Below the pieces are notes generated by a model, which did not search any database, had not been told where the DNA came from, and saw only the letters and a list, made by a program, of their open reading frames with translations. Position numbers and translations under genes: made by a program. Positions 43,700-52,153 of a stretch of 64,000 bases of DNA are shown piece after piece; the first letter of the stretch is position 1; each line of letters begins with the position of its first letter. Origin of the DNA: Streptomyces sp. NBC_00448 (GTDB taxonomy: Bacteria; Actinomycetota; Actinomycetes; Streptomycetales; Streptomycetaceae); NCBI RefSeq assembly GCF_036014115.1, contig NZ_CP107913.1, positions 310,001 through 374,000 on the forward strand. Reading direction: 5' to 3'.

Positions 43700-43862
43700 G
43701 GTTGCTCCAGGCGGCAGTTGGGCGCGGGGATGCGGCGTGCGGGGGCGGGAGACGCGGGGTGCGGACCGCCGGCGGCGGTGCCGGGGTGGTGCGGCCGGTG
43801 GCCGTACGCGGGCGGGACACCGCAACGCGGGACGTCCTACGGATGCGGCGGTGTCGGTGCGG

Positions 43863-43958
43863 TCAGCGACAGCTGGCGCCGCGGGACCGGCCGAGGTCCA
43901 GGTACAGCCGTGCGCACAGGGTCTGGTGGAAGGGGCTGAGCAGGCCGGACGTGGTCAT
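43863..43958 (-). CDS. Cysteine-type leader peptide of the sulfur operon
   Basis: 31 codons from ATG ending at 43958, with GGGAG upstream. The end of the peptide, ARLYLDLGRSRGASCR, has the arginine-rich body and terminal Cys seen in actinobacterial leader peptides that sense Cys-tRNA by attenuation. It lies 163 bp before the DszB-like gene; a hairpin ACCGCC/GGCGGT lies in that gap near 43768-43782. Likely the sensor that switches the operon on when cysteine is scarce. Confidence 0.78.
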   Translation of the reverse strand: MTTSGLLSPFHQTLCARLYLDLGRSRGASCR

Positions 43959-44042
43959 CACGGGGTGCTCCCTTCCGTTCCTGGTGCGTGGCGTGCGGTC
44001 TGCAACGGAGGCTGGCACACACCCTCGGCCGCGGGCAACACT

Positions 44043-44057
44043 TCCCATGATGTGGGA
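44043..44057. promoter_or_regulatory. Inverted repeat in the divergent sulfur-operon promoter
   Basis: TCCCA-N5-TGGGA, perfect arms, between the leader peptide and the IclR gene. A possible regulator site. Confidence 0.4.
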
Positions 44058-44103
44058 CACGCTTGTGGGCGAGAGTTCACAGCCGGAGACGTGGCGCAAT
44101 GTT

Positions 44104-44120
44104 CTGGCAACAGTTGCCAG
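44104..44120. promoter_or_regulatory. IclR operator candidate, perfect 17-bp palindrome
   Basis: CTGGCAAC-A-GTTGCCAG, 30 bp before the IclR start and 146 bp before the leader peptide. Perfect 8-bp arms make this the likeliest IclR binding site. Confidence 0.7.
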
Positions 44121-44149
44121 ATGGTGGCAGCCTCCGCATGCTTAGGGCC

Positions 44150-44950
44150 ATGACGACGGATGCGCGCACCAAGCCTGCCGACGCGCCCCCGGGTGCGCAG
44201 GCGGTCACCCGCGCACTCCGGCTGCTGCACTGCTTCCGGGACAACGCGGGGGAACTCAGCGCCTCCCAACTCGCCCGCCGGATGGAGCTGTCGGCGTCCA
44301 CCGCCCACCGGCTGGCGCGCACCCTGGTCGCGGCCGGCTTCCTGGAGCAGGACGAGCACACCGCCCGCTACCGGCTCGGGCCCTCCGTCGCCGAACTCGG
44401 CCAACTCTCCCTGCACCAGCGGGGCATGCACCGCGCCGTACCCGAACTCGACGCGCTGGCACGGGCCACGGGCACCACGGCGGACCTGGCGATCCGCGGC
44501 GGCGACCACGCGGTGATCCTGGTCGGCGGCTCGGTCAACCCGGCGGCGGGCCTGGGCCTGCGCCGCCCGCTGCACTCCACCGCGCTCGGCAAGGTGCTCC
44601 TGGCGTGGGCGCGTCCGGGCGAGCGCGACCTGGCCGCCCTGCCCCCGCTGCGTGCGCACACCGACCGGACGATCACCGGACTGGACGCGCTGCGCACCGA
44701 GTTGGAGCGGGCGCGAACGGCCGGATACGCGCTCAACGACGGCGAGTCGGCCTACGGGGTGCGCACCGCCGCCGTGCCCGTCCTGGACGTGGACGGCCAC
44801 GCGCACGCCGCGCTGGCGGTGCGCTCGACGCCCGACGTGCTCACCGACGCCCGCCTGCCCTGGTTCGTCGCCCGCGCGCGGGCCTGCGCCGCGGCGCTCG
44901 AAGTGCTGCTGCTGCCCCCGTCGCAGCGCCGGTCGCCGCTCGCGGACTGA
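44150..44950 (+). CDS. IclR-family transcriptional regulator
   Basis: 266 residues from ATG 44150 (ATG 44138 also in frame). Winged helix: LSASQLARRMELSASTAHRLARTLVAAGFLEQD (shown here in two parts in the sequence, residues 35-67). IclR effector domain: DLAIRGGDHAVILVGG, LGLRRPLHSTALGKVLLAW, GYALNDGESAYGVRTAAVPV, all typical. Divergent from the sulfur operon, with two inverted repeats between them, so it probably controls that operon in response to an organosulfur ligand, in addition to leader-peptide attenuation. Confidence 0.92.
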   Translation: MTTDARTKPADAPPGAQAVTRALRLLHCFRDNAGELSASQLARRMELSASTAHRLARTLVAAGFLEQDEHTARYRLGPSVAELGQLSLHQRGMHRAVPELDALARATGTTADLAIRGGDHAVILVGGSVNPAAGLGLRRPLHSTALGKVLLAWARPGERDLAALPPLRAHTDRTITGLDALRTELERARTAGYALNDGESAYGVRTAAVPVLDVDGHAHAALAVRSTPDVLTDARLPWFVARARACAAALEVLLLPPSQRRSPLAD

Positions 44951-44984
44951 CCCGGTCGGAACCTGAGCGCGACGTCAGCTCGAC

Positions 44985-45236
44985 TCAGCTCGACGGCCAG
45001 AAGATCATCTGCACGGCCCACCCGAGCAGCCCGGCCACGAACAGTGCCACCACCACCATGATCAGGGTGATCGGCAGCGCGCCCCAGCCGCGGCTGAGCG
45101 GTTCGCGCTCCGGGCCGTCCAGGTCCGAGACCCCGGACTCCGCCGGTGGCGTCTCGCCGGGCCGGGGCCGGGCGTCCCCGGCGATGCTCAGCCCCTCGTC
45201 GGCCACGTGCGGGTTGGTGTGGGTAGCGGTCGCCAT
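44985..45236 (-). CDS. Small single-helix membrane protein (DUF6480-like)
   Basis: 83 residues from ATG ending at 45236, with GGAGCG upstream. The N-terminal half is acidic and contains ARPRPGETPPAESG, which I associate with the streptomycete DUF6480 family. One C-terminal membrane helix, LPITLIMVVVALFVAGLLGW. Function unknown. Lies alone between the IclR gene and the flotillin operon. Confidence 0.7.
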   Translation of the reverse strand: MATATHTNPHVADEGLSIAGDARPRPGETPPAESGVSDLDGPEREPLSRGWGALPITLIMVVVALFVAGLLGWAVQMIFWPSS

Positions 45237-45382
45237 GGCGGCGCTCCATCCGGTCGCGCGGTTCACGGGAAGATCCGTACGTCAGCCGCATACCCCATGA
45301 AAGCCGCACAAACCTCCGAACCCCTGCACCGGGCGCCCGGAAGGCGCCGCGCACCCGGACAGCACCACACGCCCGGACAGCA

Positions 45383-45425
45383 CAGCGCCCGCCCACCCCC
45401 ACGGAAAAGGGCCGGACGGGCGCTG
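45383..45425 (-). terminator. Terminator hairpin of the flotillin operon
   Basis: Perfect 9-bp arms CAGCGCCCG / CGGGCGCTG, 14 nt beyond the stop at 45439, with a 25-nt loop that contains GGAAAAGG. Confidence 0.6.
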
Positions 45426-45438
45426 CCGGAGGACGCGG

Positions 45439-46620
45439 TCAGTCGATGTCGACCGGCCCGTCGGAGGAGCTGTCGCGCCTGTCCTTGCCGCCGACGTGCC
45501 CGCGCAGGGTCAGCCCGGTGCCGGGCGCCTCGCCGTTCTGCTCGCCGCCGAGGTTCTTGCGGACCGAGTCGAGGATGGTGAGGCCCTGGCTGACCAGGCC
45601 CGCCGCGATCTCGCTGAGACCGTCGGCGCCGTTGAGCACGTTGACGTTCGCGCCGGACAGACCCGCCGACGCCTCCTTGACGATCTGCGGGAGCTGGTCG
45701 ATGAGCATCCGGTCCAGCGCGACCCGGTCGTGCGACGCCGCGGCGGCGGCCTGGATACGCATCCGCTCGGCGTCGGCGACCGCCAGCACCCTGATCCGCT
45801 CCGCCTCGGCCTCGGCCGGCTTGACGATCTCCGCGACCAGCTGCTGCTGGCGCAGTTCGGCCGCGCGCAGCGCCAGTTCGGTCTGCGCGGCGAGCACCTC
45901 CTGCTGGGCGTGCGCCTGGGCCAGCGGCCCCGCCTGGGCGGCCTGGGCCTGGGCCCGGTCCACCTCGGCGCTGTACTCGGCCTGCACGACCGCGGTCTGC
46001 CGCGCGTACTCCGCCTGGTTCCGCGCCGCGACCTGCTGCGCCTCGACCGACGCCTGGGTGGCCTGCGCCTGGGCGATCTGCGCCTGCCGCTGGATGGCGG
46101 CCTTGTGCGGCGCCGACATCGCGTCGATGTACCCGGTCGCGCCGTCGTCGATCGACTGGATCTGGAGCGAGTCGACGGTGAGGCCGATCTTGCCCATCTC
46201 CGACTTGGAGGTCTCCAGTACCTCCTTGGCGAGCTTCTGCCGCTCGGTGACGATCTCCTCGACCGTCATCGACCCGATGATCGACCGCAGATGGCCGGCG
46301 AAGATCCGCCCGGTGAGGACCGACATCTGGTCCTGGTCGGACAGGAAGCGCTGGCCGGCGTTGACGATGCTCTCGTGGTCGTTGCCGACCTTGAACGCGA
46401 TGACCGCCTTCACCGTCAGCGCGATGCCCTGCCGGGTCACGCAGGTCTCGGCGACCTCCGCCTCGCACAGCGCGAGGGTCAGGAACCGGGTCTTGCGGAA
46501 GACCGGCAACACGAACTTCCCGTGCCCGGTCACGACACGGAAGGGCGCACCTCCCAGCCCTCGGCGACCACCCGAGATCAGCATCGCCTCATCTGGCGCG
46601 GGTACGCGGTATCCCAACAT
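45439..46620 (-). CDS. Flotillin-like SPFH-domain protein
   Basis: 393 residues from ATG ending at 46620, preceded by GAAGGAGA. SPFH/Band 7 domain about 1-175 (ISGGRRGLGGAPFRVVTGHG, VTERQKLAKEVLE), then a long Ala/Gln/Glu coiled coil (about 180-300: QAQIAQAQATQASVEAQQVA) and the flotillin C-terminal region (IDQLPQIVKEASAGLSGANV). No N-terminal membrane anchor is evident; attachment would be through the SPFH domain. Flotillins scaffold membrane microdomains. The next upstream gene is an NfeD-like protein, the classic partner. Confidence 0.92.
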   Translation of the reverse strand: MLGYRVPAPDEAMLISGGRRGLGGAPFRVVTGHGKFVLPVFRKTRFLTLALCEAEVAETCVTRQGIALTVKAVIAFKVGNDHESIVNAGQRFLSDQDQMSVLTGRIFAGHLRSIIGSMTVEEIVTERQKLAKEVLETSKSEMGKIGLTVDSLQIQSIDDGATGYIDAMSAPHKAAIQRQAQIAQAQATQASVEAQQVAARNQAEYARQTAVVQAEYSAEVDRAQAQAAQAGPLAQAHAQQEVLAAQTELALRAAELRQQQLVAEIVKPAEAEAERIRVLAVADAERMRIQAAAAASHDRVALDRMLIDQLPQIVKEASAGLSGANVNVLNGADGLSEIAAGLVSQGLTILDSVRKNLGGEQNGEAPGTGLTLRGHVGGKDRRDSSSDGPVDID

Positions 46621-46670
46621 CCATAGTCTCCTTCATGTCGCGCGGCTCAGCCGGTCCTTCATGAGCGCGG

Positions 46671-46904
46671 TCAGCCGGCCGATCCGTCGAGCCCGTCGAG
46701 CCACTCGATGACATCGACCTGGCGGCTGCCGCGGGATTCCACCACAAGCACGGTCGCACCCTTGGGCAAGGGTTCGTCCGACCAGGCGAGAAAGGCTTCG
46801 GAGCCGCCTCTGACCCGCACCAGGACCTCGCCGGGACCGGCGGGTCCGCGCGTGCCGATCAGCAGTTCCCCCGTGCAGCCGATCACGGCATCGTCCGGTG
46901 CCAT
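46671..46904 (-). CDS. NfeD-C-like small protein partner of flotillin
   Basis: 77 residues from ATG ending at 46904 (an ATG at 46955 is also in frame). The sequence IGCTGELLIGTRGPAGPGEV and PKGATVLVVESRGSRQVDVIEW matches the beta-barrel C-terminal domain of NfeD proteins, without the membrane helices. It is 50 bp upstream of the flotillin gene on the same strand. NfeD and flotillin are commonly co-encoded; here the partner is reduced to the soluble OB-fold unit. Confidence 0.75.
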   Translation of the reverse strand: MAPDDAVIGCTGELLIGTRGPAGPGEVLVRVRGGSEAFLAWSDEPLPKGATVLVVESRGSRQVDVIEWLDGLDGSAG

Positions 46905-47090
46905 CTCCGGCCGCCCCCTTGTCGTCGTGGTTGTGCGAATTCCGACCGTGACCATCCTCCCACCTGGGGCCCTCCTGGGATCACCGATGGTCGTTACGGA
47001 ATACGCGTGCCGCGCCCCCGCGGTTCCAGCCGGGGACGGGCATACCGGCGCCGTCTTCCGTCCCGCTCGTACGCCGTTCGGCCGCAGCCG

Positions 47091-47978
47091 TCAGCCGGTC
47101 GTCGCCACGAAGTCGCGCAGCGCGCCGGCGAGCAGCCCGGGCTGGTCCTCGGGGACCAGCGTGCGGGCGTCGGCGACCTCCAACAGGCTGCCCTGCGGCA
47201 GGAGTTCGGCCAGCCGGCGGCCGTGCGCGAGCGGCATCATCCGGTCCTCGGCCGCCCACACCACCAGCGCCGGCCGGTCGAAGCCGCGCAGCGCCTCGGC
47301 GGCCTCCGTCATCTCCCCTCGGCGCGCCCCGAGCAGGTAGCGGCGCAGGTCCGCGCGGATGGCGGGATCGGTCAGCAGCGGGCGCATCCAGCCGTCGATG
47401 ATCTCGTCCGGCACCGGGTACTTGCTCAGCACCCCCAGACCCGCGGTGGAGCGGCGCAGCGGCCGGGCCGCCATCATCCGCACCACGGCGTGCAGGGCGC
47501 CGGGGATGTGCGCCGCAAGGGTGATCATCTTGCCGGGTAGGCCGGGCGGGTAGTTCTCGAACGCCTCGCAGGAGACCAGCACCAGCCGGGCGATCCGTTC
47601 GCCGTGGAATGCGGCCACCTGCTGGGCGCGGCCGGAGTCGACCTCGGCGAGCGTGACGTCGCGCAGGTCGAGCCGGTCCAGGAACTCCGCGGCGAGCGCG
47701 GCGACCGCCCGCGGCGAGAGGTCCGCGTCCGGGCGCATCGGAGTGCGGTGGCTCCCCTCGGGCAGCGTCGGGGTCAGGCAGCGGTGGTCGGTGCGCAGGT
47801 CGTCGACGACCTTCCGCCACACGCTGCCGTCCTGGGCGAGGCCGTGCAGCAGGACCACCACCGGCCCGTCACCGCCGGTGTCCCCGTAGGCCAGCGTGCC
47901 CGCGCTGAGTTCGATGGTGTGCTGCTCGTCCGCCGTACCGGTCCCGGTCGTCATGCCTGTCCCCGTCCCCGTCGTCAT
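47091..47978 (-). CDS. Alpha/beta-fold hydrolase
   Basis: 295 residues from ATG ending at 47978, with GGAGGGG upstream. The N-terminus is a duplicated MTTGTGT unit. Oxyanion motif VVLLHGLAQDG near 45. The nucleophile elbow reads LAEVDSGRAQQV, with Asp or Ser in place of the usual GxSxG, closer to haloalkane-dehalogenase or proline-iminopeptidase-like members. Acid in VVWAAEDRMMP. The usual catalytic His position is filled near ADARTLVPEDQPG by Thr rather than His, so activity is uncertain. Divergent from the NhaA fusion. Confidence 0.8.
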   Translation of the reverse strand: MTTGTGTGMTTGTGTADEQHTIELSAGTLAYGDTGGDGPVVVLLHGLAQDGSVWRKVVDDLRTDHRCLTPTLPEGSHRTPMRPDADLSPRAVAALAAEFLDRLDLRDVTLAEVDSGRAQQVAAFHGERIARLVLVSCEAFENYPPGLPGKMITLAAHIPGALHAVVRMMAARPLRRSTAGLGVLSKYPVPDEIIDGWMRPLLTDPAIRADLRRYLLGARRGEMTEAAEALRGFDRPALVVWAAEDRMMPLAHGRRLAELLPQGSLLEVADARTLVPEDQPGLLAGALRDFVATTG

Positions 47979-48185
47979 GCCCGTCCCCTCCGCCGTGCCC
48001 GCCGTACAGGTCCCGCGCCGGGCGGGCGGCTGGAATGATCGGCGCACCCTCCCGGTTCGGGAGACTACGACACAGGTCCGCGACGGCGCGGCAGGGTCCG
48101 CGCTTTCGGCGTGCCCGGCGGCACCCAGCCATGCCAGGGTGAGGGCAGGCAGCGGGGAAGAGCAGCGCACACGGTAGGAGGCTGG

Positions 48186-50102
48186 ATGTTCCGGGGCTTC
48201 ACGGCTCCCTCGTCGGACCGGGCCGAAGAGGACCAGAGCGAGCGGGACCGCGACAGCACGGCATCGCCCTGGGCGTACATCCGCACCGAGACCGGCAGCG
48301 CCGCGGTCCTGCTGGCGGCGACGGTCGCGGCGCTGGTGTGGGCGAACGTGGCGCCGGGCGACTACGCGTCGGCGTGGGCGACCCGGCTGTCGGTGCAGTG
48401 GGGCGGCCACGGCGTCGACCTGGACCTGCGCGAGTGGGTCAACAGCGGCCTGATGACGCTGTTCTTCCTGGTGGTGGGGCTGGAGGCGCGGCGCGAGTTC
48501 GACATGGGCGAGCTGCGCGACCGGCGCAGGATCGCCCTGCCGCTGCTGGCCGGGGTCAGCGGCATGATCGTGCCGGTGGCGATCTACCTCGCGGTGAACT
48601 CCGGCGGGCACGCCGGGCACGGCTGGGGCACCGCGATGTCGACCGACACCGCGTTCGCGCTGGGCATGCTCGCCCTGCTCGGGTCGCGCTTCCCGCGCCG
48701 GCTGCACACCTTCATCCTGACCGTCGCCGTGGTCGACGACTTCGTGGCGCTGGCGGTGATCGCGGTCGCCTACAGCAAGCACATCTCGTGGACGCCGCTG
48801 GCGGTCGGCATCGGGTTCCTGCTGCTGACGGCGGCGATCCGGCGGGCCGGGGTTCGGCGCGGCGGGCCGTACGCGGTGCTCGGGATCGCGGCGTGGACGG
48901 CGTTCGTGCACTCCGGGGTGGACCCGGTGGTCGTCGGTCTGATCATCGGCCTGCTGGCGTTCGCGTACCCGGCGCCCCGCGACGCCCTGGAGCGGGCCAG
49001 CGGCCTGTTCCGGTCCTTCCGCGAGCAGCCCACGCCCGAGCTGGAGCGGGAGGCGCGGCTGGGCCTGGCCTCGGCGCTGTCCCCCAACGACCGCCTGCAG
49101 CGGCTGTGGCACCCCTGGTCCAGCTACGCGATCGTGCCGCTGTTCGCCCTGGCCAACGCCGGCATCGAGATCAACGGCTCGCTGCTGTCGCAGGCGTACA
49201 CCTCCCCGATCACGCTGGGCATCCTGCTCGGCTACGGCATCGGCAAGCCGATCGGCATCGTGGGCTCCACCGCGCTGGCCACCCGGCTCAGCCGCGGCCG
49301 GATGCGCCCGCCGGTCGGCTGGGCGGCGGTGACCGGCGGCGGCACGATCGCCGGCATCGGCTTCACGGTGTCCCTGCTGATCGCGACGCTGGCGTTCTCC
49401 GGGCGGGAACTGGACGAGGCGAAGATCGGCGTGCTGAGCGCCGTGGTCTTCGCGATGCTGAGCACTTCCACGGTGGCGCTGGTGACCTCCCGGCTGCCCG
49501 AGGCGCGGCGGGCCCGGGCGCTGCTGGGCACCGCGCAGTCGGTGGTCGACCTGGCCGAGCCGGTCGATCCCGACCACGACCACGTCCGCGGCCCGCTGGA
49601 CTCCCCGGTGACCGTGGTGGAGTACGGCGACTTCGAGTGCCCCTACTGCGGGCAGGCCGAGAGCGTGGTGCGCGAGCTGCTCGCCGACTTCGGCGACGTG
49701 CGCTACGTCTGGCGCCACCTGCCGCTGACCGATGTGCACCCGCACGCCCAACTCGCCGCGGAGGCCTCCGAAGCGGCCGCGCTGCAGGGCGGGTTCTGGC
49801 AGATGCGCGACCTGCTGATCACCACTCAGGACGAGCTGGGCGTCAAGGATCTGATCCGGCACGCCGACGGTCTCGGCCTGGACCTGGAGAAGTTCCGGCA
49901 CGCGCTCAAGGCCCGCAAGGGTGCGGCCCGGGTCGCGCGGGACGTGGAGTCGGCCGACCTCAGCGGGGTCTCGGGCACGCCGACGTTCTTCATCAACGGC
50001 CGCCGGCACCACGGCGCCTACGACATCGCGAGCCTGTCCGCGGCCGTGGTGGCCGCGCGCGACCGCGCGGTCCTGGTGGACGGCGCCGGCCCCGGCTCCT
50101 GA
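48186..50102 (+). CDS. NhaA-type Na+/H+ antiporter fused to a DsbA/thioredoxin-like domain
   Basis: 638 residues from ATG 48186 with AGGAGG directly upstream. Residues 28-430 are NhaA: the paired Asp of the ion site in [46 protein letters not shown]. From about 470 a thioredoxin-fold domain follows with the redox motif ECPYCGQ (Cys485, Cys488) and the cis-Pro loop [13 protein letters not shown], as in DsbA-like 2-hydroxychromene/FrnE relatives. This fusion is known in actinobacteria. The thiol domain may sense or repair redox damage of the antiporter. Confidence 0.92.
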   Translation: MFRGFTAPSSDRAEEDQSERDRDSTASPWAYIRTETGSAAVLLAATVAALVWANVAPGDYASAWATRLSVQWGGHGVDLDLREWVNSGLMTLFFLVVGLEARREFDMGELRDRRRIALPLLAGVSGMIVPVAIYLAVNSGGHAGHGWGTAMSTDTAFALGMLALLGSRFPRRLHTFILTVAVVDDFVALAVIAVAYSKHISWTPLAVGIGFLLLTAAIRRAGVRRGGPYAVLGIAAWTAFVHSGVDPVVVGLIIGLLAFAYPAPRDALERASGLFRSFREQPTPELEREARLGLASALSPNDRLQRLWHPWSSYAIVPLFALANAGIEINGSLLSQAYTSPITLGILLGYGIGKPIGIVGSTALATRLSRGRMRPPVGWAAVTGGGTIAGIGFTVSLLIATLAFSGRELDEAKIGVLSAVVFAMLSTSTVALVTSRLPEARRARALLGTAQSVVDLAEPVDPDHDHVRGPLDSPVTVVEYGDFECPYCGQAESVVRELLADFGDVRYVWRHLPLTDVHPHAQLAAEASEAAALQGGFWQMRDLLITTQDELGVKDLIRHADGLGLDLEKFRHALKARKGAARVARDVESADLSGVSGTPTFFINGRRHHGAYDIASLSAAVVAARDRAVLVDGAGPGS

Positions 50103-50183
50103 GCGCGGGTTCCCGGCGGGGCACGCCGGGTGGGGCGGGTTCCCCGGGCGGGAGAGGTGCCCCGCGGCCTCGGGCCCACGATC

Positions 50184-50231
50184 GACGGCCGGGTGGGGCG
50201 CGGCGTCGTCGCCGCGTCCCACCCGGCCGTC
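50184..50231. terminator. Very strong bidirectional terminator hairpin
   Basis: Arms of 22 bp at 50184-50205 and 50210-50231 with a TCGT tetraloop. The only mismatch (50198/50217) is a G-U pair in the plus-strand RNA. Lies between the convergent stops at 50102 and 50242. Confidence 0.9.
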
Positions 50232-50241
50232 CCGTGGCGGC

Positions 50242-50469
50242 TCAGGCCGCTCGGACCGCGTGCGGCGGCACCGGTTGCTGGTGGCCGCCGCTGGCCATCA
50301 TCCGGACCTCGCCCTCGCCGCTGATCTCGGCGCGGACGATGCCGGTTTCGTCCTCGTAGACGGGGTAGCCACCCGCGCCCGAGGCGTCGGTGCGGTGTAC
50401 GACGACGACGTCGTCCTCGACGGCCGGGGCCTGGAAGACCAGTTCGTAAACAGCGGGATATTCGTCCAT
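50242..50469 (-). CDS. DUF6296-family small protein
   Basis: 75 residues from ATG ending at 50469, with GGGGAGG upstream. Sequence YELVFQAPAVEDDVVVVHRT, GAGGYPVYEDETGIVRAEIS, EVRMMASGGHQ fits the streptomycete DUF6296 family as I recall it. Soluble, no signal or helix. Function unknown. Confidence 0.75.
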   Translation of the reverse strand: MDEYPAVYELVFQAPAVEDDVVVVHRTDASGAGGYPVYEDETGIVRAEISGEGEVRMMASGGHQQPVPPHAVRAA

Positions 50470-50551
50470 GGGCACACACCTCCCCAGGGGCATTACTCCA
50501 TTCTCCCGCGGATCGTCCGGTTCCGCCTCCCGGGGGACGTACCCTGCTGGC

Positions 50552-51472
50552 GTGGACATCGGCGCCGGCCCCCTGGAACGGAGCGCGGCGGACCGGCCCG
50601 GCTCCCCCGGCACCGCGGGAGCCGCGTCCGGCCCGGCGGCGCTCGCCGACGCGCTCCTTCCGCTGGTCGGGCCCGGCCGGGTCGTGGTGCTGAGCGGCGC
50701 TGGCCTGTCCACGGAGTCGGGCATCCCCGACTACCGCGGCGAGACCGGCCGGCGCCGGCGCGGCGACCCGATGACGTACCAGGAGTTCACCGGCAGCGCC
50801 GGCAGCCGCCGCCGTTACTGGGCGCGCAGCCATCTCGGCTGGTCCTCGATCTCCGGGGCCCGGCCCAACGCGGGCCATCGGGCGGTGACCCGCCTGGTGG
50901 CCGCCGGGCTGGTGTCGGGCGTGATCACGCAGAACGTCGACGGGCTGCACGCCGCCGCGGGCACGCCGGACGCGGTGGAGCTGCACGGCACTCTGCACGC
51001 GGTGGTCTGCCTGGACTGCGGCGCCCGCGGCCCGCGGGAGGAGCTGGCGCAGCGGCTGGACGCGGCGAACCCCGGGTTCCGGGCGATGACCGCGCGGATC
51101 GTCGCCGACGGCGACGCCGAGCTGCCGCCCGAGCACATCGACGCGTTCCGCACGGTGGCCTGCGCCGCGTGCGGCAGCGGCGTCCTCAAGCCCGACGTGG
51201 TGTTCTTCGGGGAGAAGGTGCCGCTGCCCCGGGTGGAGCGCTGCTACGGCCTGGTCGACGCCGCCTCGCTCCTGCTCGTCGTCGGCTCCTCGCTCACGGT
51301 GATGTCGGGCCTGCGGTTCGCGCGCCACGCGGCGAAGCACGGCACGCCGGTGGCCATCGTCAACCAGGGCCCCACCCGGGGCGACGACCTGGCGACGCTG
51401 CGGCTCGACCTCCCGCTCGGGCCGGCCCTCACCGCCCTCGCCGACCGCCTGGGCGACCGCCTCGGCGGGTGA
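50552..51472 (+). CDS. Sir2-family NAD-dependent protein deacetylase
   Basis: About 306 residues from GTG 50552, a start with no clear ribosome site. NAD-binding GAGLSTESGIPDYRGETG near 53, catalytic His in ELHGTLH, TQNVDGLHAAAG, and the zinc ligands CLDCG and CAACG. The extended zinc/helical insert is typical of class II or U sirtuins. Removes acyl groups from lysines, for instance on acetyl-CoA synthetases. Stand-alone gene. Confidence 0.93.
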   Translation: MDIGAGPLERSAADRPGSPGTAGAASGPAALADALLPLVGPGRVVVLSGAGLSTESGIPDYRGETGRRRRGDPMTYQEFTGSAGSRRRYWARSHLGWSSISGARPNAGHRAVTRLVAAGLVSGVITQNVDGLHAAAGTPDAVELHGTLHAVVCLDCGARGPREELAQRLDAANPGFRAMTARIVADGDAELPPEHIDAFRTVACAACGSGVLKPDVVFFGEKVPLPRVERCYGLVDAASLLLVVGSSLTVMSGLRFARHAAKHGTPVAIVNQGPTRGDDLATLRLDLPLGPALTALADRLGDRLGG

Positions 51473-51523
51473 GCGGTCCGCCGGGCGTCGTCCGGCAGGC
51501 GTCGTCCGCCGGGCGTCGTCGGA

Positions 51524-52153
51524 TCAGCTGAGCAGCCCGGTCCGGTAGGCGGCGGCGACCGCGGCGGCGCGGTCGCGTACGCCGAGCTTCGCGTAGAGGT
51601 GCAGCAGGTGCGTCTTGACGGTGGCCTCGCTGATGAACAGCTGCCGGGCCGCCTCCCGGTTGGTCGTGCCCGCGGCGACCAGGCGCAGCACCTCCAGCTC
51701 GCGCTCGGTGAGCGTCCCGGCGGGCGTGGCGGGTTCGCGGACCCGGCCGATGAGCTTCTGCGCGACGGTGGGGGCGAGCACGGGATGGCCCTGGTGGGCG
51801 GCGCGCACGGCACGGACGAGTTCGTCGCGCGGCGCGTCCTTGAGCAGGTAGCCGGTGGCGCCCGCCTCGATCGCGGGCAGCACGTCGGCGTCGCTGTCGT
51901 ACGTGGTGAGGACCAGCACGTGGACGGCGGGGGCGCGCTCGCGCAGCAGCCCGATCGCCTCGACGCCGCCCATCCGCGGCATCCGCAGGTCCATCAGCAC
52001 CACGTCCACGCCGAGCGCGAGCGCCCGGTCCACGGCCTCGGCCCCGTCCGCGGCTTCACCGGCGACCTCGAAGTCCGGGTCACCGTCGAAGACACCGCGC
52101 AGGCCGTCACGTACGACGGGGTGGTCGTCGGCGACGAGCAGGCGAATGGTCAC
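51524..52153 (-). CDS. LuxR-type response regulator
   Basis: 209 residues from a GTG ending at 52153 that overlaps the kinase stop (GTGA). Receiver domain with phosphorylation site Asp55 in VVLMDLRMPRMGG and Lys in YLLKDAPRDEL. C-terminal LuxR HTH: LTERELEVLRLVAAGTTNREAARQLFISEATVKTHL (residues 147-182). NarL/FixJ group. Pairs with the kinase encoded directly upstream. Confidence 0.95.
   Translation of the reverse strand: MTIRLLVADDHPVVRDGLRGVFDGDPDFEVAGEAADGAEAVDRALALGVDVVLMDLRMPRMGGVEAIGLLRERAPAVHVLVLTTYDSDADVLPAIEAGATGYLLKDAPRDELVRAVRAAHQGHPVLAPTVAQKLIGRVREPATPAGTLTERELEVLRLVAAGTTNREAARQLFISEATVKTHLLHLYAKLGVRDRAAAVAAAYRTGLLS

Noticed and set aside
43837..44022. Alternative minus-strand frame over the sulfur-operon leader
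   Set aside because: Arg/Pro-rich without family resemblance; the overlapping 31-codon leader peptide has a ribosome site and the expected Cys ending.
47091..50222. A 1043-codon minus-strand frame joining the hydrolase with sequence antisense to NhaA
   Set aside because: Only the last 295 codons look like protein, and a good ribosome site precedes the ATG ending at 47978. The rest is antisense to the NhaA fusion.
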